A stretch of DNA of 8,416 nucleotides, from assembly GCA_021647445.1 (NCBI GenBank), contig JAKIUS010000047.1, positions 1 through 8,416 of the forward strand, written 5' to 3'. Source of the stretch: Geopsychrobacter sp. (GTDB lineage Bacteria; Desulfobacterota; Desulfuromonadia; Desulfuromonadales; Geopsychrobacteraceae). Of this stretch, positions 1 to 6,344 are shown piece by piece. The notes beneath the pieces are model-generated. The model searched no databases. It saw only the letters and a program-made list of their open reading frames with translations, and was not told the origin of the DNA. How positions within the stretch are numbered: the first letter of the stretch is position 1; every line of letters begins with the position of its first letter. Position numbers and translations under genes: made by a program.

Positions 1-102
1 CTGGCCAGCCAGGAGCTGAACAAGCTGGTAACCAAACTCGGCCACAGGCTGTCAGAACTCCCGCAGGAAAGAGTACACCAACTAAACCCGCGACTCGAAT
101 AA
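1..102 (+). CDS. C-terminal end of an unidentified protein (partial)
   Basis: An open frame enters from the left edge in frame 1 and ends at TAA 100-102. It shows the last 33 residues, beginning LASQELNKLV and ending QLNPRLE. The segment is polar and probably helical, rich in Leu, Glu, Gln and Lys, with no recognisable motif, so no function can be assigned. Its direction and closeness to the downstream genes suggest the same transcription unit. The frame stays open after the TAA into the methyltransferase frame, so a single stop codon separates the two reading frames. Coding status is likely but rests only on the open frame and its protein-like composition. Confidence 0.45.
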   Translation: MASQELNKLVTKLGHRLSELPQERVHQLNPRLE

Positions 103-240
103 ACCCTTCAGGCTATCGCCACTCGAAATTTTCTCTGGGCGGCCGACTTGCTGGAATACGAAATCAAACCACTACTTGAAACCGCAGGGCCCCTATCCGA
201 GGGGGGAGCACCCCAATCTGACCACAGAAAAGATGCCGCC

Positions 241-1047
241 ATGACCGCCACCAAAAAATCGTCAGAAGCCCCGACCCAGAGTCCGAATGCCGCCCGCTTT
301 CAGCTAGATTGGGGCGCCTACAGCCTGCTGAAGCTAGTGCAGGATTACCATTTCGATCAGGTCCTCGATATCGGTTCAGGAGCCGGAGAACACAAACGTT
401 TCCTAGAACTCTTCGGCAAACAGGTCTTTTCCGTCGATCTGGTAAAACAGGCAGACTATGTCGGTGATTTCATGCAGATTGAGTTCAAGCGCCGCTTCGA
501 GGTCATCTGGTGTTCACACGTGCTGGAGCATCAACGCAATATCGGTCTCTTTCTCGATAAGATCTTCGATCTCTTAACCGATGATGGCGTACTCGCCATC
601 ACGGTACCGATCCACCCCAGAGAACGCCTGATCTCAGGACATCTGAGCTCTTGGAGTATCCCTTTGCTCTGCTATAATCTGGTGATGGCGGGGTTCGACT
701 GTCGCGAAGCCAGGATTATCGAAACCTTCGAGCTGGGGCTGATTGTGCAGAAAAAACCTGCCATACACCCGGAACGATCCAAGACCTCGGCCCATGGTGC
801 CGATGCGGGACATGAATTCGCTGATCTCAGAGAGTTCTTCCCTTTTGACGCCAATCAGGGATCTGAAATATCGGGTCCAGGCACCATCAACTGGGAGAAT
901 TTTCTTACCTATTCTCTGCCTCGGCCTATTCAGCCCGACATCACTGAAATCATCATCAATTCAAAGAATTTTGATAACGAACCAGATCTCAACCCAACGA
1001 TCACATTGAGGGGTACGCCGAACGCAGATTTCCACTTGCCGTCATAG
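241..1047 (+). CDS. Class I SAM-dependent methyltransferase
   Basis: Likely transfers a methyl group from S-adenosylmethionine to a small molecule or sugar in the cytoplasm; the acceptor is unknown. Numbered from ATG 241 (268 residues), motif I is VLDIGSGAGEH (41-51), the acidic residue ending the second strand is D66 in FSVDL, the post-motif region is WCSHVLEHQRN (90-100), and a strand-turn-strand DDGVLAITVP lies at 114-123. This is the Methyltransf_11/23-like pattern. The last ~95 residues are not recognisable. The start is uncertain: the frame is open upstream to a TTG at 148, but those extra 31 residues carry no domain and neither start has a convincing ribosome binding site. ATG 241 puts the domain at a normal distance from the N-terminus. 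The stop is 65 bp before pseI, on the same strand. By context it may methylate the nonulosonate, its acyl group or a neighbouring sugar; this is inference. Confidence 0.8.
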   Translation: MTATKKSSEAPTQSPNAARFQLDWGAYSLLKLVQDYHFDQVLDIGSGAGEHKRFLELFGKQVFSVDLVKQADYVGDFMQIEFKRRFEVIWCSHVLEHQRNIGLFLDKIFDLLTDDGVLAITVPIHPRERLISGHLSSWSIPLLCYNLVMAGFDCREARIIETFELGLIVQKKPAIHPERSKTSAHGADAGHEFADLREFFPFDANQGSEISGPGTINWENFLTYSLPRPIQPDITEIIINSKNFDNEPDLNPTITLRGTPNADFHLPS

Positions 1048-1100
1048 CATGACCCTTCTAAACTACTCCATGCCTAACCTTGAAGCTCTGAACAGTTGTC

Positions 1101-1105
1101 AGGAG
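1101..1105 (+). promoter_or_regulatory. Ribosome binding site of pseI
   Basis: AGGAG lies 7 nt before ATG 1113. This is a near-consensus Shine-Dalgarno sequence at ideal spacing and fixes the pseI start. Confidence 0.8.
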
Positions 1106-1112
1106 TCAGTAG

Positions 1113-2183
1113 ATGGATAGCACCATACAGATCTGTGGCCGGAAGATCGGCCCACAACAACCACCGCTGATCGTTGCCGAGCTCTCAGGCAATCATAACG
1201 GTAGCCTAGAGCGAGCGCTGCGCTCTCTTGAAGTAATCAAGGCAATGGGGGCTGAAGCGGCAAAACTACAAACCTACACCGCTGACAGTATGACTATCGA
1301 CTGCCAAGGCGATGAGTTTCAGATCACAGGTGGCCCTTGGGATGGAAGCAGCCTCTATCAGCTATACCAGAAAGCTCATACCCCGTATGCCTGGCATTCA
1401 GCTTTATTCAAAAAGGCCAAACAGCTTGACTTGATTATCTTTAGTACTCCCTTTGACGAAGAGGGGATTGAACTGCTTGAAGAACTGGATACTCCGGCCT
1501 ACAAAATAGCTTCCTTTGAATTAATCGATATCCCGCTCATCGCGGCCGCGGCCAAGACCGGCAAGCCACTGCTTATCTCGACCGGAATGGGCAGCTCAGA
1601 AGAAATCAGCTTGGCCGTGGAGACTGCCCGTAGCGCAGGTTGTCACGAATTGCTGCTGCTTCACTGTACCAGCGGCTACCCGGCACCGAGTACAGAGGCC
1701 AACCTAGCAACCATCCCTGACCTGAAGGCACGCTTCAAGGTACCTGTCGGTTTATCTGACCATACTCTCGGCACCAAGGTCGCTTCTGCGGCCATCGCCA
1801 TGGGTGCCTGCCTGATAGAAAAGCACTTCACCCTCAGCAGACAGGAGCCGGGTCCAGATAGCAGCTTCTCCCTTGAACCTGAAGAGCTGAAACAGCTGTG
1901 CAACGAAAGTCAATACACCTGGCAAACGATAGGCCAGCCAAACTATGCCCCGACTACATCAGAGCAACAAAATCTTCCCTATCGACGCTCTGTCTACGCC
2001 ATCTCTGATATCAAAGCAGGAGAGACGTTGACAGCGACGAACATTCGCCGGATCAGACCGGGCAACGGTCTGGAACCGAAATACTACCCACAACTACTCG
2101 GACTACGAGCAAAGGGCCCGATCCCGCGCGGCACTCCACTGCACTGGAATTTAATCAACCAACCAACGAAAACAGGCCCTTAA
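1113..2183 (+). CDS. pseI: Pseudaminic acid synthase
   Basis: Condenses phosphoenolpyruvate with 2,4-diacetamido-2,4,6-trideoxy-L-altrose (6-deoxy-AltdiNAc) to give the nine-carbon sugar Pse, in the cytoplasm. The 356-residue length is normal for the NeuB family. The N-terminal TIM barrel carries AELSGNHNG (22-30), with E23 at the catalytic Glu position. KLQTYTAD (51-58) and STPFDEEG (111-118) follow. Two histidines at the metal-ligand positions are seen in GLSDHTLG (H217) and EKHFTL (H238). A C-terminal antifreeze-like SAF domain spans about 290-348 (RRSVYAI, then IKAGETLT). The SGNHNG signature and the neighbouring pseG favour Pse over sialic or legionaminic acid synthases, which usually read GVNHNG. 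It starts at ATG 1113 behind a strong AGGAG. A 75-bp gap separates it from pseG. If the upstream sugar carries a non-acetyl N-acyl group, this enzyme must tolerate it. Confidence 0.95.
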   Translation: MDSTIQICGRKIGPQQPPLIVAELSGNHNGSLERALRSLEVIKAMGAEAAKLQTYTADSMTIDCQGDEFQITGGPWDGSSLYQLYQKAHTPYAWHSALFKKAKQLDLIIFSTPFDEEGIELLEELDTPAYKIASFELIDIPLIAAAAKTGKPLLISTGMGSSEEISLAVETARSAGCHELLLLHCTSGYPAPSTEANLATIPDLKARFKVPVGLSDHTLGTKVASAAIAMGACLIEKHFTLSRQEPGPDSSFSLEPEELKQLCNESQYTWQTIGQPNYAPTTSEQQNLPYRRSVYAISDIKAGETLTATNIRRIRPGNGLEPKYYPQLLGLRAKGPIPRGTPLHWNLINQPTKTGP

Positions 2184-2258
2184 ACAGTGATTAGATTATA
2201 CAAATACCTTTTATTCCCGCTCATGGTGGGCGGAAACTGACGGATGTAAAGACAGGCC

Positions 2259-3299
2259 ATGAGTGAAAAAATCATACTGATCCGCGCTGATGCTTCTACA
2301 AATATCGGCCTTGGCCACGTCATGCGATGCCTGGCCCTGCAGTCAGCTCTACAACGACTCAACATAACCTGTATTTTCTCGTTCCAACAAATGCCACAAG
2401 CGCTAAAGACTCTGATCGTTAACAGCGGCGGAAAACTCTTCCCCTTACGGGCAAACGACCTGTCTTCTGATGCAAAAGAAACTTTAGCATTAGCAAGCGA
2501 ACTGGGCGCGGCAGCGATTCTGCTAGACGGCTATCAGTTCGACACAAACTATCTAAAACAACTCCACGAACATGGACCAACATTAATTTTGATGGACGAT
2601 ACCAACGACCGGGGACAACTTTATGCTGATCTATTGATTAATAGCCTCCCCCAAGCGGGACAACTTGACTACAAGCAGACAATATCAGATACAGAGCTGC
2701 TACTCGGTCTAGACTATGTTTTGCTAAGGGATGAATTCAACAATATTCAAGGCCCGACAACCAAATCATCTAAAAGAAAGCGGCTGCTTATCAATTTTGG
2801 CGGCAGTGACCTTCTTGGGCTTAGTCTTCCGACCACCAGGCTACTTCTGGATAAAGATCCACAACTACCAATCACACTGATCACTGGCAGCGGCTTTAGA
2901 GATGTTGCTGCTGGCCAAACCCTGGCTGCGCGGCAACGTAATATTGAATACATTCACTGCTGCTCCGAAATGGCTCAACAACTAAATCGGGCGGGATTGG
3001 CCATTGCTTCACCGGGCGCAACCATCTACGAATTGGCGGTCTGCCATGTCCCCACCATATTCCTGGTTTGTGCCGACAATCAGCGGCTTTCAGCTGCGGC
3101 ACAACAGGAACTAGACTGGTGCAGAGTTATTGATGGGCGACAGAAAAACCAGATGTCATTAGCCGTTTCCCATGCTATAATGCTCTGGAATGCACCCGAA
3201 AAACGTGATGCCATGCAAGAAAAAACTTTTGGCCTGATCGACAATTTAGGAGCTCACAGGATTGCGCAAAGAATTCGCGCAATCTCTGAGACGGCATGA
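2259..3299 (+). CDS. pseG: UDP-2,4-diacetamido-2,4,6-trideoxy-beta-L-altropyranose hydrolase
   Basis: Removes UDP from UDP-6-deoxy-AltdiNAc to free the sugar that PseI uses. It is a GT-B-fold hydrolase related to MurG. The 346-residue protein opens with RADASTNIGLGHVMRC (9-24); H20 aligns with the His proposed as catalytic in Campylobacter PseG. LLDGYQFD (88-95) and GLDYVLLRDEF (150-160) are family hallmarks. The nucleotide-binding half has LLINFGGSD (176-184) and the SPGATIYELA block (251-260), followed by a downstream NQ at 274-275. The upstream Shine-Dalgarno is weak (ACAGG, 3 nt before ATG 2259), but this start puts the first beta strand right at the N-terminus, as expected. Its presence separates the pathway from legionaminic acid, which uses a hydrolysing 2-epimerase at this step. 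Confidence 0.93.
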   Translation: MSEKIILIRADASTNIGLGHVMRCLALQSALQRLNITCIFSFQQMPQALKTLIVNSGGKLFPLRANDLSSDAKETLALASELGAAAILLDGYQFDTNYLKQLHEHGPTLILMDDTNDRGQLYADLLINSLPQAGQLDYKQTISDTELLLGLDYVLLRDEFNNIQGPTTKSSKRKRLLINFGGSDLLGLSLPTTRLLLDKDPQLPITLITGSGFRDVAAGQTLAARQRNIEYIHCCSEMAQQLNRAGLAIASPGATIYELAVCHVPTIFLVCADNQRLSAAAQQELDWCRVIDGRQKNQMSLAVSHAIMLWNAPEKRDAMQEKTFGLIDNLGAHRIAQRIRAISETA

Positions 3300-3385
3300 A
3301 AAGAATATCCAGAAAGGGCAACATACATTTAAGCGGTTGGCGACAATAAAGGCATGATCCAGGCAGAGCCATTTAAATTTATATC

Positions 3386-3391
3386 AAGGAG
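3386..3391 (+). promoter_or_regulatory. Ribosome binding site that decides the pseH start
   Basis: AAGGAG lies 10 nt before ATG 3402. The upstream in-frame ATG at 3354 has only AAAGG one base away, which is too close to work. ATG 3402 is therefore preferred over the 16-residue-longer form. Confidence 0.7.
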
Positions 3392-3401
3392 CACTAACGG
3401 A

Positions 3402-3974
3402 ATGGCACTACCCAAGTGCAGTTTACGTCACCTGGAACAAAAAGATATTGAGCAGGTCCGTCAGTGGCGCAATCAAGAACCGATTCGCCGCAACATGTAT
3501 TCAACTGAACTGATCAATTCGGAACAGCAACAACACTGGTTTAACGAGCTGTCAAACGACCAGACCAAACTTCATTTCCTGTTTTTGCAAGATGGCCTGC
3601 CGGTCGGTTGCCTTAATTATAATGAGATTAACGATGGCGAAGCCAAGCTCGGCTACTACCTTGGAGAGCAGCGAATCTGGCCAGGGCTGGGACTGATTCT
3701 TGAACTTACCGCCATAGAATATGCCTTTAAAAAACTTAAGCTTAATTGTTTGCTCGCTGAAGTGCTTGAGTTCAACACTGGTCCACAAAGAATTCATGAC
3801 CTGTTCGGTTTCGAACAGGTCGGGATTCTACCCGAGGCGACCTGGCGCGACGATTCACCTATCGCTGCAATCCTCTTTAGCTATCGGAGTCAGGATTGGC
3901 TAAAGAAAAAAGAAAAAATCATGCAGCGGCTGCCCCGACAGATCCAATCAGCGGCCGCATTGCTGCAGCTCTGA
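3402..3974 (+). CDS. pseH: PseH-like GNAT N-acyltransferase of the Pse pathway
   Basis: Expected to N-acylate the 4-amino group of UDP-4-amino-4,6-dideoxy-N-acetyl-beta-L-altrosamine, the step before PseG; the textbook donor is acetyl-CoA. From ATG 3402 it has 190 residues, a normal length. The early motif VRQWRNQEPIRRNM (19-32) is typical of PseH. The GNAT core has PVGCLNYNEI (67-76), LGYYLGEQ (83-90), a pyrophosphate loop RIWPGLGL (91-98) and a late segment NTGPQRIHDLFGF (125-137). The loop departs from the usual Q/R-x-x-G-x-G/A pattern by placing Ile where Gln or Arg is expected, with the Arg one residue earlier. The C-terminus is a Lys-rich tail after W166, of unknown role. An ACP gene begins 26 bp downstream, so the acyl donor here may be an acyl-ACP rather than acetyl-CoA; that is inference. 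A GNAT acting on a different amino sugar cannot be excluded. Confidence 0.85.
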   Translation: MALPKCSLRHLEQKDIEQVRQWRNQEPIRRNMYSTELINSEQQQHWFNELSNDQTKLHFLFLQDGLPVGCLNYNEINDGEAKLGYYLGEQRIWPGLGLILELTAIEYAFKKLKLNCLLAEVLEFNTGPQRIHDLFGFEQVGILPEATWRDDSPIAAILFSYRSQDWLKKKEKIMQRLPRQIQSAAALLQL

Positions 3975-3989
3975 CAGTATCAACGACAG

Positions 3990-3994
3990 AAGGA
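3990..3994 (+). promoter_or_regulatory. Ribosome binding site that decides the ACP start
   Basis: AAGGA lies 6 nt before GTG 4001. The same frame is open back to a TTG at 3896 inside pseH, but that site lacks a comparable Shine-Dalgarno and would add a basic tail foreign to carrier proteins. Confidence 0.7.
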
Positions 3995-4000
3995 ATTAAA

Positions 4001-4249
4001 GTGACCCTGCGCGAAACCATCATCAAGCAGATGCAGAAAATTGCAGCGACTACTGGCTGCGATCTAATCCCGGAGCTCAACAACCGGACACTGCTTCTAG
4101 AAAGCGGGCTCGACTCCCTCGGCTTCGCTATTCTGGTTGCGCAACTGGAAGAAACCTTAGGCTACGACCCCTTTACCCTGATGGATGAACCTATCTACCC
4201 CCGCGATTTGGGAGAATTTGTTGATATCTATGCCCGCTTCGCCCCCTGA
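4001..4249 (+). CDS. Stand-alone acyl carrier protein
   Basis: Small carrier protein expected to hold an acyl group as a thioester on 4'-phosphopantetheine. From GTG 4001 it has 82 residues, the usual size of a discrete ACP. The attachment motif is LLLESGLDSLGF (31-42), with S39 of D-S-L as the predicted phosphopantetheine serine. The helix after it, AILVAQLEETLG, and the acidic DEP stretch further on fit the four-helix ACP fold. It differs from the housekeeping fatty-acid ACP, which is more acidic and reads GADSLD at the attachment site, so a pathway-specific carrier is likely. It follows pseH by 26 bp, and its 3' end overlaps the ANL gene by 20 bp (ATG start of the latter), implying co-expression and probably partnership with that enzyme. 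It could serve PseH, another acyltransferase, or both; the sequence does not say. Confidence 0.88.
   Translation: MTLRETIIKQMQKIAATTGCDLIPELNNRTLLLESGLDSLGFAILVAQLEETLGYDPFTLMDEPIYPRDLGEFVDIYARFAP
4210..4214 (+). promoter_or_regulatory. Possible ribosome binding site of the ANL enzyme, inside the ACP gene
   Basis: GGGAG lies 15 nt before ATG 4230 but only 6 nt before an in-frame TTG at 4221. The Shine-Dalgarno spacing favours TTG and codon preference favours ATG. The difference is three residues. Confidence 0.4.
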
Positions 4250-5516
4250 GCAGGAGACCAGCTTACTTGAAATTATTCGTAGCCTGCCGAGTGAGCGCCC
4301 GCTGCTGCGCACCCGCACTTTACGGTTATCTGCTGGCGAAACCGTCGTTCGGGTTGAAACCCTACGCAAAAACAAAACAGTATTACCGGGGCAACCGGCA
4401 CTGCTACATGGACTCCCCATCCTCGAATTACTGTTGCAATTAATCGCCGCAGATGGGTATTGTTCACGACAACTGTTACTCCCGGCCAGCATGAATCGAC
4501 AACAGGCCAAACAGTTCGCAACCAAAGTTTTCTCCACATCTCCAAGCAGACCGAGAGAATGGCTACTGACCACCTCCGGCACTAGTGGTGCCCCTAAACT
4601 GATTCCACACAGCTTAACCGACCTTGGGCGTAACCTGAAACGTAACCCTGAAATTGGTGCGGCATACCGCTGGGGGCTAGTATACGATCCTTGTCGATTT
4701 GCGGGCCTCCAGGTTACGCTGCAAGCGTTCTATTCCGGGTCCGAGCTGGTTCTGGCCGAAACTGATAATTTTGATCTGCAGGTGCAACTGCTGGTGGATA
4801 CAGAGATCAATGCCCTTTCGGCGTCGCCAACCTACTGGCGCAAGCTGGCCATCGATAGCCGCATCAAAAATTGTCCATTACAACAAATCACCCTGGGGGG
4901 AGAGACTGTCGATCAGAAACTTCTTGACCACTTGCGTCAACTGTTTCCCGACGCGCGCATCAGCCAAATTTACGCCTCGACAGAAGTCGGGGTGGGATTT
5001 AGCGTCACTGATGCTCAGGCCGGATTCCCCTTGAGCTACGTTACCGATGGTACAGTAGGAACCGAACTACGGATCAGTCACGACAACTGTCTCTGGCTAC
5101 GATCCGCACCAGCAGCCTCTGAGATATCCCCTCAAAGTAATGACGACGAAGGTTTTCTTAATAGCCACGATCTGGTCGAAGTGCGTGGAGATCGAGTATT
5201 CTTTCTCGGGCGTGACAATGGAATCATCAACGTTGGTGGCAACAAGGTATTCCCCGAACAGGTAGAAAGAATTGTCCGCGAAGTTCAAGGGGTTCTTGAG
5301 GTAAGGGTGAGCGGGAAAAAAAGTCCATTTGTCGGAGAGGTCCTGTTCGCCGAAGTGGTTTCTGCAGCGACAGATCCAGACTTACTACGCAAGAAGATTC
5401 TGGAACATTGCCATCAGCAACTAGCCCCGTGGCAAGTACCGGCGGTCATCCGCTTTGCTGATCAGATCAAAACCTCTGCCGGAGGCAAACTCTGCCGCAC
5501 AGAAAGGTACCCATGA
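4230..5516 (+). CDS. Compact AMP-forming acyl-activating enzyme (ANL superfamily)
   Basis: Predicted to activate a carboxylic acid with ATP to an acyl-AMP and pass it to a thiol, here plausibly the adjacent ACP. Numbered from ATG 4230 (428 residues), the P-loop is TTSGTSGAPK (114-123), the A5 motif is YASTE (248-252), and the ribose-binding region is HDLVEV with D314. Then come LGRDNGIINVGGNKVFPEQV (326-345) and a C-terminal SAGGKLCR with K420 at the catalytic lysine position. All core motifs are present, so it looks active. It is shorter than the usual 500-600 residues: only ~113 residues precede the P-loop, so the N-terminal subdomain is reduced. The acid it uses cannot be read from sequence. 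It overlaps the ACP gene at its start and the SDR gene by 4 bp (ATGA) at its end, indicating translational coupling. CoA instead of ACP as acceptor remains possible. The start could also be TTG 4221; an ATG at 4185 has no ribosome binding site. Confidence 0.88.
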   Translation: MPASPPEQETSLLEIIRSLPSERPLLRTRTLRLSAGETVVRVETLRKNKTVLPGQPALLHGLPILELLLQLIAADGYCSRQLLLPASMNRQQAKQFATKVFSTSPSRPREWLLTTSGTSGAPKLIPHSLTDLGRNLKRNPEIGAAYRWGLVYDPCRFAGLQVTLQAFYSGSELVLAETDNFDLQVQLLVDTEINALSASPTYWRKLAIDSRIKNCPLQQITLGGETVDQKLLDHLRQLFPDARISQIYASTEVGVGFSVTDAQAGFPLSYVTDGTVGTELRISHDNCLWLRSAPAASEISPQSNDDEGFLNSHDLVEVRGDRVFFLGRDNGIINVGGNKVFPEQVERIVREVQGVLEVRVSGKKSPFVGEVLFAEVVSAATDPDLLRKKILEHCHQQLAPWQVPAVIRFADQIKTSAGGKLCRTERYP

Positions 5517-6235
5517 AAACAGTCATCGTTACCGGGGGCACCCGTGGGTTAGGGCTTGGAATCGTACGCCAGCTGCTCTTGGAAGGGTACAAAGTCGTTG
5601 CGATTGGGCGTACACTGACAGCTGAATTGAGCGGGCTGATAGAGCAAAACCCTCAGCAACTCCGCTATGAAAGCTACGACTTTAACTATTTAAAAGGAAT
5701 TCACGCCTTTGCCACCCGCATCGCCAAAGAGCAGGGGCCGGTCTACGCATTGATCAACAACTCTGGCCTCGGTCACAGTGGCATACTGCCAACCCAGCAT
5801 GAAAAAGAGATCGCCGAACTGATTCGAGTCAACCTCGAAGCCCCCATACTCCTGACCAAATACCTTCTGCGACCGATGCTTGTCGCAGGCGAGGGACGCA
5901 TCATCAACATCAGTTCCGTGGTTGCGACAACCGGTTACAAAGGTTTGGCGGTCTATGGCGCAACCAAAGCGGCAATCGCAGGATTTACACGTTCACTGGC
6001 CCGTGATGTCGGCAAAGCCAACATCACAGTCAACACCGTCGCTCCGGGGTACATGACCACCGACATGACGCAAGACATTAATAGTGAAAAGCTGGAAGCA
6101 ATCAAACGGCGCAGCCCTCTGGGGAGAATACCCGAAGTCGAGGATGTGGCCAGTGCTGTCGCTTATTTATTGAGCGAGACAGCTCGCAACATTACCGGCA
6201 CTACTTTGACTGTTGATGCTGGGAATACGGCGTGA
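5513..6235 (+). CDS. FabG-like short-chain dehydrogenase/reductase
   Basis: NAD(P)(H)-dependent oxidoreductase of the classical SDR family, similar in pattern to 3-oxoacyl-ACP reductase. The 240-residue length is typical. The cofactor glycine motif is TGGTRGLGLG (7-16), and NNSG (82-85) replaces the usual NNAG. The catalytic set is N107, S135, Y148 and K152, within INISSVV and YGATK. VNTVAPGYM (173-181) and the C-terminal TLTVDAG (231-237) are also classical. The ATG at 5513 overlaps the ANL stop by four bases, with AAAGG 5 nt upstream. Coupling to an ACP and an acyl-activating enzyme supports a substrate carried on that ACP, for example reduction of a 3-ketoacyl to a 3-hydroxyacyl group; this is inference. 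A sugar-nucleotide or other carbonyl substrate is possible, since SDR motifs do not fix the substrate. It is the last gene of the tight run. Confidence 0.9.
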   Translation: MKTVIVTGGTRGLGLGIVRQLLLEGYKVVAIGRTLTAELSGLIEQNPQQLRYESYDFNYLKGIHAFATRIAKEQGPVYALINNSGLGHSGILPTQHEKEIAELIRVNLEAPILLTKYLLRPMLVAGEGRIINISSVVATTGYKGLAVYGATKAAIAGFTRSLARDVGKANITVNTVAPGYMTTDMTQDINSEKLEAIKRRSPLGRIPEVEDVASAVAYLLSETARNITGTTLTVDAGNTA

Positions 6236-6290
6236 GTTTGCGAATGTTTCTGAAAAACCCGACATCGGTTGCCGAAGAAGGGACTCAATA

Positions 6291-6319
6291 TTGGAACAGC
6301 CAAAGCAAGCGTCTAATAT
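6291..6319 (+). promoter_or_regulatory. Candidate sigma70-type promoter upstream of the TPR-glycosyltransferase gene
   Basis: TTGGAA (6291-6296) and TAATAT (6314-6319) are separated by exactly 17 bp. Each matches its consensus hexamer at four of six positions. Transcription would start near 6326, leaving a leader of about 150 nt before ATG 6475. It lies in the 239-bp gap (6236-6474), the largest in the window, where a new transcript would be expected. The match is only moderate and could be chance in AT-rich DNA. Confidence 0.3.
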
Positions 6320-6344
6320 TCTGTCATGTTTCGGCCAGAATATT
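6315..6344 (+). repeat. Perfect 9-bp inverted repeat with 12-nt spacer (operator or weak terminator)
   Basis: AATATTCTG (6315-6323) is repeated in perfect inversion as CAGAATATT (6336-6344), and a T/G pair could extend an RNA stem by one. The left arm overlaps the candidate -10 element, which would suit a repressor site. Alternatively, transcribed RNA would form an AU-rich hairpin followed by GUUUUAU, a possible weak terminator for the upstream run ending at 6235. A third partial copy, TATTCTGTC, occurs at 6386-6394 and matches 6317-6325 exactly. The symmetry is seen directly; the role is not settled. Confidence 0.5.

Noticed and set aside
2217..2233. Hairpin CCGCTCA-TGG-TGGGCGG between pseI and pseG as a terminator
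   Set aside because: A 7-bp stem with one T/G pair can be drawn, but no T-run follows on either strand and the loop is only three bases. It is more likely chance.
1113..3299. Legionaminic or sialic acid pathway instead of pseudaminic acid
   Set aside because: The synthase has the SGNHNG signature and the hydrolase is PseG-type (GLGHVMRC, MurG-like), not a NeuC-type 2-epimerase.
3354..3401. A longer pseH starting at ATG 3354
   Set aside because: The extra 16 residues lie outside the GNAT fold, and the only purine-rich sequence is one base from the ATG. ATG 3402 has AAGGAG at workable spacing.
4157..4582. A 141-codon open frame on the minus strand opposite the ACP and ANL genes
   Set aside because: It lies fully antisense to two genes with intact motifs, and its Ser/Cys/Arg-rich translation has the look of a shadow frame.
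4895..4900. G6 tracts at 4895-4900 (ANL gene) and 201-206 (upstream of the methyltransferase ATG) as phase-variable homopolymers
   Set aside because: Six Gs is short for contingency loci, and the second probably lies outside the coding region. The (GC)8 tract is the better candidate.
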